Assembly: GCF_001043175.1 (NCBI RefSeq)
Contig: NZ_CP011494.1
Location: 3,472,001-3,536,000 of the forward strand
Direction of reading: 5' to 3'
Length of the DNA stretch: 64,000 bases
DNA from: Marinobacter psychrophilus
GTDB taxonomy: Bacteria; Pseudomonadota; Gammaproteobacteria; Pseudomonadales; Oleiphilaceae
Shown here: positions 59,659 through 64,000 of the stretch, piece after piece
Numbering within the stretch: position 1 is the first letter of the stretch
Layout of the letters: the number at the start of each line of letters is the position of its first letter
Notes under the pieces: generated by a model
Told to the model about the DNA's origin: nothing
The model's database searches: none
What the model saw: only the letters and a program-made list of their open reading frames with translations
Position numbers and translations under genes: made by a program

Positions 59659-59925
59659 ATGAAGACATCACGTTTTTCTGACAGCCAGATCATGGCGATC
59701 TTGAAGCAAGCCAAGAGCGGCATGCCGGTGCCTGAACTTTGCCGTGAGAACGGCATGAGCAGTCCCAGCTTTTACAAGTGGCGCGCAAAATTCGGCGGCA
59801 TGGATACCTCCATGATTAAGCGCATGAAAGAGCTTGAGGATAAAAACCGGCGACTGAAAAAGATGTATGCCGAGGAGCGGCTCAAGGCTGAGTTACGCAA
59901 GGAAGCCCTTAAGGGAAAGTGGTAA
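59659..59925 (+). CDS. IS3-family transposase OrfA
   Basis: An 88-residue DNA-binding subunit: helix-turn-helix FSDSQIMAILKQAKSGMPVPELCRENGMSSPSFYKWRAKFGG, then a leucine-zipper-like region (MKELEDKNRRLKKMYAEERL). GGGAG precedes the ATG. Left-end sequence typical of the group (CCCCCCTAAAAACCGAGG) lies near 59597. OrfB normally follows by a -1 frameshift. Confidence 0.9.
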   Translation: MKTSRFSDSQIMAILKQAKSGMPVPELCRENGMSSPSFYKWRAKFGGMDTSMIKRMKELEDKNRRLKKMYAEERLKAELRKEALKGKW

Positions 59926-60499
59926 AGCCATCTCTCCGCCGCGAGATGGCGCAAACAGCCGTTGCTGCTGCTCGTTGTAGCATTCGTCAAGCCTGTGTGG
60001 TTTCAGTGTCAGTGAGTCCTGCTATCGATATCAGGCCAGGCTCAGCAGTGAGAACGCCGAGATCGCTGGTCTGCTGGTTCGCTTGACCCACAACCAGCGC
60101 AACTGGGGTTTCGACCTGTGTTTTCTCTATCTGCGCAACGTTAAAGGTTATCCCTGGAACCACAAGCGTGTTGTCCGGGCCTTGGATCAAATCATCGAGT
60201 GGCGGGGAAAGCCCATCCAGATCCGCTGTAACAATGGCCCGGAATACATCAGTGCCACACTGGCTGCTTGGGCTGAAAAACAAGGTATTACACTGGTCTT
60301 TATCCAGCCCGGCAACCCACAGCAAAACGCCTATATTGAGCGCTACAACCGCACTGTGCGCTATGACCTGCTGGCCCAATACCTGTTCCACTCCATTGAG
60401 GAGGATCAGGAATATGCAACTCGGTGGCTATGGACCTACAATAACGAACAACCCAATATGGCTCTTGGTGATTACCCATCCACGCTCACTTCTGGGTAA
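59919..60499 (+). pseudogene. IS3-family transposase OrfB, frameshifted and internally deleted
   Basis: The N-terminus (PSLRREMAQTAVAAARCSIRQ) is followed by a one-base frame loss near 60003, where family members read VFSVSESCYRY. The frame then runs RLTHNQRNWGFDL to NHKRV and jumps straight to VRALDQIIEWRGKPIQIRCNNGPEY. About 90 residues, with the first two catalytic Asp, are missing in frame. The C-terminus also departs from the family after NMALG. Inactive. Confidence 0.85.
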
Positions 60500-60571
60500 C
60501 GAAACGACACTTTCGCTAGGCGGTTACCCACAAGCCTCTCTTGCAGATGCGCACCATTGATCTCAAGCGTG

Positions 60572-61354
60572 TTAGAAAGCTGACGTGTCCCGTTTAATGC
60601 GCAGAGCTTCCAGCCCCTGAGTGACCTGATGGTGGAGCGTCCGAGCCAGCTCGCTGGAGCTGTCACTGCTGGAAACTATCAGGGGTGGATGGAACATGAT
60701 GTCCACCCGTACTGCAGGCTTCCTCAGCAGGCGGCAGAGATGGACGACAAAATCATCGTCGCCGATGAAGGGAACCAGGCGGTCAATCTGCCCGTCTCGG
60801 TGGTAGGCAATGGTCATTGCCTGTACCGGGCGTTCGGCCGCGATCGCGGCTCCGAGCAGGCGTGGGTGAAACGTTTTGACGCTTTCCCCGGAGGTGGTCG
60901 TCCCCTCAGGGAATAACAGCACGGAATCTCCATGTTCCAGGGCCATGGCAAGCGCTTGTCGGACTGCAGCCGCATCCCCTGCGCCACGTTGAAAAAAAAG
61001 GGTTCCGGCATGGCGTGCAATCCAGCCAATCAGTGGCCAGGACGCCACCTCACGCTTGGCAAGAAACCGTAACGGAAGGCGCGCGCCCAAAATGGGAATA
61101 TCAGTCCAGGAAACGTGATTAGAAACACGCAATGCCGAGTTCTCTAACGCACAGCCGTGAGTTTGGACGCGCATGCCCAGCAGCCAGCACAGTACCACGA
61201 AATAACGCCGCACGAAGGGGGCCCGGTCGATTCGTCTCCAAGTGCACAGTTCAAAGGCGCGCAATAGCACCAGGGTCACCATGCTGAGCATTAAAAAACC
61301 CACAAACGCGCTCATGCGAGTATAAAAACGAACGTGCTCAGCAATGCGTACCAT
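60572..61354 (-). CDS. olsA: Lyso-ornithine lipid / 1-acylglycerol-3-phosphate acyltransferase (OlsA/PlsC family)
   Basis: A 260-residue membrane acyltransferase. A transmembrane segment near 15-35 precedes NHVSWTDI (the NHxxxxD catalytic box), KREVASWPLIGW, and FPEGTTTSGESVKTF. Downstream of olsB it should add the second acyl chain to lyso-ornithine lipid; as a generic PlsC it could also act on lysophosphatidate. ATG 61354 is chosen; a TTG at 61363, overlapping the olsB stop as TTGA with GAGG upstream, is a real alternative. Confidence 0.85.
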   Translation of the reverse strand: MVRIAEHVRFYTRMSAFVGFLMLSMVTLVLLRAFELCTWRRIDRAPFVRRYFVVLCWLLGMRVQTHGCALENSALRVSNHVSWTDIPILGARLPLRFLAKREVASWPLIGWIARHAGTLFFQRGAGDAAAVRQALAMALEHGDSVLLFPEGTTTSGESVKTFHPRLLGAAIAAERPVQAMTIAYHRDGQIDRLVPFIGDDDFVVHLCRLLRKPAVRVDIMFHPPLIVSSSDSSSELARTLHHQVTQGLEALRIKRDTSAF

Positions 61355-61359
61355 CTGTA

Positions 61360-62118
61360 TCAAGCGGTTCGCGCCTCAAGTTTGTAGCGGCGTGCGTAAC
61401 GGGCTGCAAGTTTATCCACATCGAGCAGTACCAACAGGTCTGCACATCGGAAAGCGGGGTCCCAGCAGGGCTCGCCACATACCTCCGCACCCAGGCGCAT
61501 ATAAGTGCGGATCAGCGGAGGAATCTCGACTTTGGCAGTCTTCAGGGGCTGGCTAGCTGGGTGGGGCAGAATGCGTTTAGGTGTGACCCGGAAATCGTCC
61601 GCGGCCATGTGATCCCTCTGCAACTGCTGGGTGATGCGCCAGGCCTTGTAACCGCCGTCCAGCATACTGATACTGGCGCAGCCCAGCAGATAGTCTATTC
61701 GTTCCTGGGCCAGATACTGTGCCACAGTGGACCAAAGCATGCTCAGGGCCGCTCCCGAACGGCAATCGCTGCGAATGCACGTCCGGCCCAGTTCAGCGAA
61801 CAAGCCGGGATTGCGTTTCAAACGCTCCAAGTCGAATTCGTCTTCCGAATAGAAACCGTCGATCTTGGTCGCTACCTCACCATGCAGCAGGCGCGTGGTT
61901 GCCACCACCTCGCCGCTTTCGTCGATTACCACGAAATGTTCGCACCAGGGGTCAAAGCGGTCCTGGTCGATACCGGTACCCGTTTCCAGATCGGCACCGT
62001 ATTCGCTGGTGAACACCTCATGCCTTAGCCGCTGGGCAGCGACGATCTGGGCCGGTTTTGTTGCCACGCTGGAGGTAAGATTGCGGCCGCTGCTGGAGAC
62101 TCTGGACTGATTTGGCAT
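61360..62118 (-). CDS. olsB: L-ornithine N(alpha)-acyltransferase
   Basis: A 252-residue GNAT-fold enzyme that attaches a 3-hydroxyacyl chain from ACP to ornithine, the first step of ornithine-lipid synthesis. Typical sequence: AAQRLRHEVFTSEYGAD, RFDPWCEHFVVID, ATTRLL, ELGRTCIRSDCRSGAALSMLW, YLLGCASISMLDGG. The start is ATG 62118 (MPNQSRV) with AGG upstream; the longer frame adds 63 unlike residues. Ornithine lipids replace phospholipids when phosphate is scarce. The pair olsB-olsA forms an operon. Confidence 0.9.
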   Translation of the reverse strand: MPNQSRVSSSGRNLTSSVATKPAQIVAAQRLRHEVFTSEYGADLETGTGIDQDRFDPWCEHFVVIDESGEVVATTRLLHGEVATKIDGFYSEDEFDLERLKRNPGLFAELGRTCIRSDCRSGAALSMLWSTVAQYLAQERIDYLLGCASISMLDGGYKAWRITQQLQRDHMAADDFRVTPKRILPHPASQPLKTAKVEIPPLIRTYMRLGAEVCGEPCWDPAFRCADLLVLLDVDKLAARYARRYKLEARTA

Positions 62119-62240
62119 GACCTGATCCCTTTGGATGGCTGATTCGTTGCGGCCACTAATCTGAAGCAAGCCGGTTCCATTAGAATGTAAGGCAGTGGTA
62201 TTGCACCCAGATGAAGAGTTTGCGACGAATTGATGACAGC

Positions 62241-62999
62241 TCAGTCGGTACCGGCCTGGAACGGGTGATTGATCGGAAAGCAGGTATCTAGCTGAGCGAT
62301 CAGCCACTGGGGATCGTCCAATGGCAGGTCATGGCCTGCGTTGGGATGCACTTCCAGCCGGCACTCAAGCGACTCAGCCAGATCCCTACTGCAACGCCAA
62401 TCCGTCAGCCGATCGCCATCACTGGCCAGCACGAGAGTCGGCATCCGCGGCAGCAGATGTGGCGGCTTGTAGCGGGAGGCGGCGTACAGTTGGCGAATCA
62501 CATCGAGCCGCCGCACCGGACGATCACGCTGAATCGCCTGCCAGTTCTGGGCAACCACGCTGCTAACAAGCCGGTTGCTCGTAAGGCCCAGAATGGCCTG
62601 TTCCCGCGCATCGCTGTCGGCCTGGGTCAGCATGCGCATTACGGGCATCCATTGAGCTGGGCGCAGTCGCCGCCAGGGAGAGCTAAGCCCAGAACTGGAA
62701 GAAATCAGCACGAGGTTCGCGCAGTCTTCAGGCCGATGGAGCGCCCAATCCAGTGCCACCATGCCTCCGAGCGACAGTCCGATCAGCCCTAGCGGGCGCG
62801 GCAAATGGCGAGACGCCCGCTCGGCGAACTGGCGTACCCCGGCAATGCAGGTAGGCGAGGGCAAATGCCGGTGAAGCCCGGTGCCGGGCAGATCCAGGGT
62901 ATGGAAGCTGTCCTGGAGACGGGCCCGTCGAAGCTGCTCCGGCCAGTCGCCCCAGTGAGCGCTCTCCCTTCCCAGCCCTCGAAGTAACAGCCAGTCCAT
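62241..62999 (-). CDS. Alpha/beta hydrolase (BioH/YvaM-like)
   Basis: A 252-residue hydrolase with RGLGRESAHWGDWPEQL near the start, the nucleophile elbow GLSLGGMVALDWAL (Ser about 95), Asp in LASDGDRLTDW and His in PNAGHDLPLDDP. No signal peptide. The ATG overlaps the stop of the upstream peptidase gene by one base (TAATG), so the two are co-translated. The substrate is unknown; relatives include carboxylesterases. Confidence 0.85.
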   Translation of the reverse strand: MDWLLLRGLGRESAHWGDWPEQLRRARLQDSFHTLDLPGTGLHRHLPSPTCIAGVRQFAERASRHLPRPLGLIGLSLGGMVALDWALHRPEDCANLVLISSSSGLSSPWRRLRPAQWMPVMRMLTQADSDAREQAILGLTSNRLVSSVVAQNWQAIQRDRPVRRLDVIRQLYAASRYKPPHLLPRMPTLVLASDGDRLTDWRCSRDLAESLECRLEVHPNAGHDLPLDDPQWLIAQLDTCFPINHPFQAGTD

Positions 63000-64000
63000 T
63001 ACAGGTTCTCGCCCTTGCTATACCAGTGCATTCTGGCCGCCGCCCGCAGCCACTCGCCTTCGGACTTGGTGGGCAGCCAGTTACCGTAGTTGGCGCTGGC
63101 ATCGAGAAGAAAATCCAACAATATCATATGGCTGCGCAAGACACGTTGATGGCGATGAGTCGCCAGGGGGTTGAATAGTCCTTGCCGGCTAAACAGCTGT
63201 CGGGGGCGCTTACGCACCCAGCGCCAAGAGCCCATTTCAAGGGTTAGTGGCAGCCAGGGAGCGCTGGCCTCGCGATTATGACGTTTGTAAAAGTAGTCCC
63301 ACAGGTCGCCATGGGTGACATAGTGCTCTGATTGCGGCTCGAACTGATAGTCGTGATGAGGGTAGGCCTGCTCCCAAAGCAGCTTCAGCGCCATAATGGA
63401 CGAGATATTGCGCATTGGACGGCGGCGGTATGCGTAGGGAAACCAGATTTGATCTCGCCAGCCAAAGCCCGAGTGACAATCGAGCGAAAGGCTGAATGGC
63501 CGTCCTGCCAATACCTCTTCGATGATGCTCTGCAAGGCCAAATTTTCCGGTTCCATCCCTTGACCGGGCTTGCCTCTGTACCATGGAAGCATCGGAGATA
63601 TGCGCTGCCCACCCACTAGAAAGGTGCTCTGGCTCTGGGCAGAAATGGGAGCATTGCGCATAAGATCGACGCCAGCAGGATTGCTGCGCCGGTTCAGAAA
63701 CATACCGCCGGGGTTGAGTATGGGCACAACCACCAGACGCACTTGCTGCAGCAGTTCAGACAGATGTTCGTCCCAGCGCAGCCGGTTGGCCAGGTTGCTC
63801 AGCCATGCCAAAACCACCTGGGTGCCGATGCGCTCCAGCCCGTGCACGCCGCCCAGCAGCAACAGCGCTGGTCGGTCCGCCGGTGCATCGCCCACATCGA
63901 CACGGTAAATTGGCAGCTCAAACGAGCCCACTGGAATGCTTGCGCTTACCTGCGCGGAAAACTGCGCCGGTGACTCAGCGAGGATACGCTCCAGCTCAAT
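62999..64000 (-). CDS. M14-family zinc carboxypeptidase-like protein (partial at window edge)
   Basis: At least 333 residues; the frame stays open to base 64000, so the N-terminus lies outside the window and the GTG at 63931 is probably not the start. Zinc-binding GGVHGLERIG (His and Glu) and the second His in LDCHSGFGW mark the M14 peptidase/AstE-AspA group. VPILNPGGMFLNRRSNPAGVDLMRN resembles carboxypeptidase-type substrate loops. It is coupled to the hydrolase downstream. Confidence 0.82.
   Translation of the reverse strand: MELERILAESPAQFSAQVSASIPVGSFELPIYRVDVGDAPADRPALLLLGGVHGLERIGTQVVLAWLSNLANRLRWDEHLSELLQQVRLVVVPILNPGGMFLNRRSNPAGVDLMRNAPISAQSQSTFLVGGQRISPMLPWYRGKPGQGMEPENLALQSIIEEVLAGRPFSLSLDCHSGFGWRDQIWFPYAYRRRPMRNISSIMALKLLWEQAYPHHDYQFEPQSEHYVTHGDLWDYFYKRHNREASAPWLPLTLEMGSWRWVRKRPRQLFSRQGLFNPLATHRHQRVLRSHMILLDFLLDASANYGNWLPTKSEGEWLRAAARMHWYSKGENL

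Overview
The window looks like the chromosome of a marine gammaproteobacterium close to Marinobacter (order Pseudomonadales/Alteromonadales). The evidence is the gene order from pnp to smpB, which is the pseudomonad arrangement, a WS/DGAT wax-ester synthase-type acyltransferase, and a tmRNA with the tag ANDENYSLAA. The genus is an inference; no search was run.

Bases 1-36000 are core genome. A DUF3015 gene, a DUF4105 (Lnb_N-like) periplasmic protein and a lipoprotein alpha/beta hydrolase run rightward into a palindromic intergenic element and a terminator. The minus strand then carries the translation and RNA-metabolism cluster rimP-nusA-infB-rbfA-truB-rpsO-pnp. Upstream of it lie tRNA-Leu(GAG), secG, tpiA, glmM, folP and ftsH. 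Next come yhbY (plus strand), greA-carB-carA-dapB, and the chaperone operon grpE-dnaK-dnaJ behind a clear heat-shock promoter. Then follow recN behind two LexA boxes, fur, bamE, rnfH, ratA, an NSS-family transporter, smpB, the WS/DGAT gene and ssrA. rlmE, normally between yhbY and ftsH, is not there.

An accessory island starts exactly at the 3' end of ssrA. A 297-bp direct repeat, about 92% identical and gap-free, begins with the last 9 bases of tmRNA at 36403 and recurs at 49359, bounding about 13 kb. Inside are an orphan DUF6088 antitoxin-like gene, a LysR regulator with a TRAP transporter and a VanX-type D-Ala-D-Ala dipeptidase, decayed IS21 and DUF932 genes, a tiny CxxC protein, an exported orphan protein and a 3' piece of a tyrosine recombinase. 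A compact three-gene operon follows: PEGA lipoprotein, small exported protein, second DUF4105 protein. The two repeat copies suggest two related ssrA-targeting elements inserted in tandem.

The second accessory segment (49656-60560) holds a MarR-controlled envelope module: DUF1302 outer-membrane protein, an RND/MMPL transporter fused to a LolA-like domain, an alpha/beta hydrolase and the MarR gene. Two perfect 14-bp palindromes and one imperfect copy sit at the three promoters. Next to it are a flavin-reductase/ferredoxin fusion protein, an AhpD-like protein, a LysR regulator and a decayed IS3 element. From 60572 to the end the minus strand encodes ornithine-lipid synthesis (olsB-olsA), an alpha/beta hydrolase and an M14-type metallopeptidase cut by the window edge.

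The best candidates for undescribed biology are the MarR/RND-LolA/DUF1302 envelope module, the PEGA-DUF4105 operon on the island, and the TRAP-dipeptidase operon.
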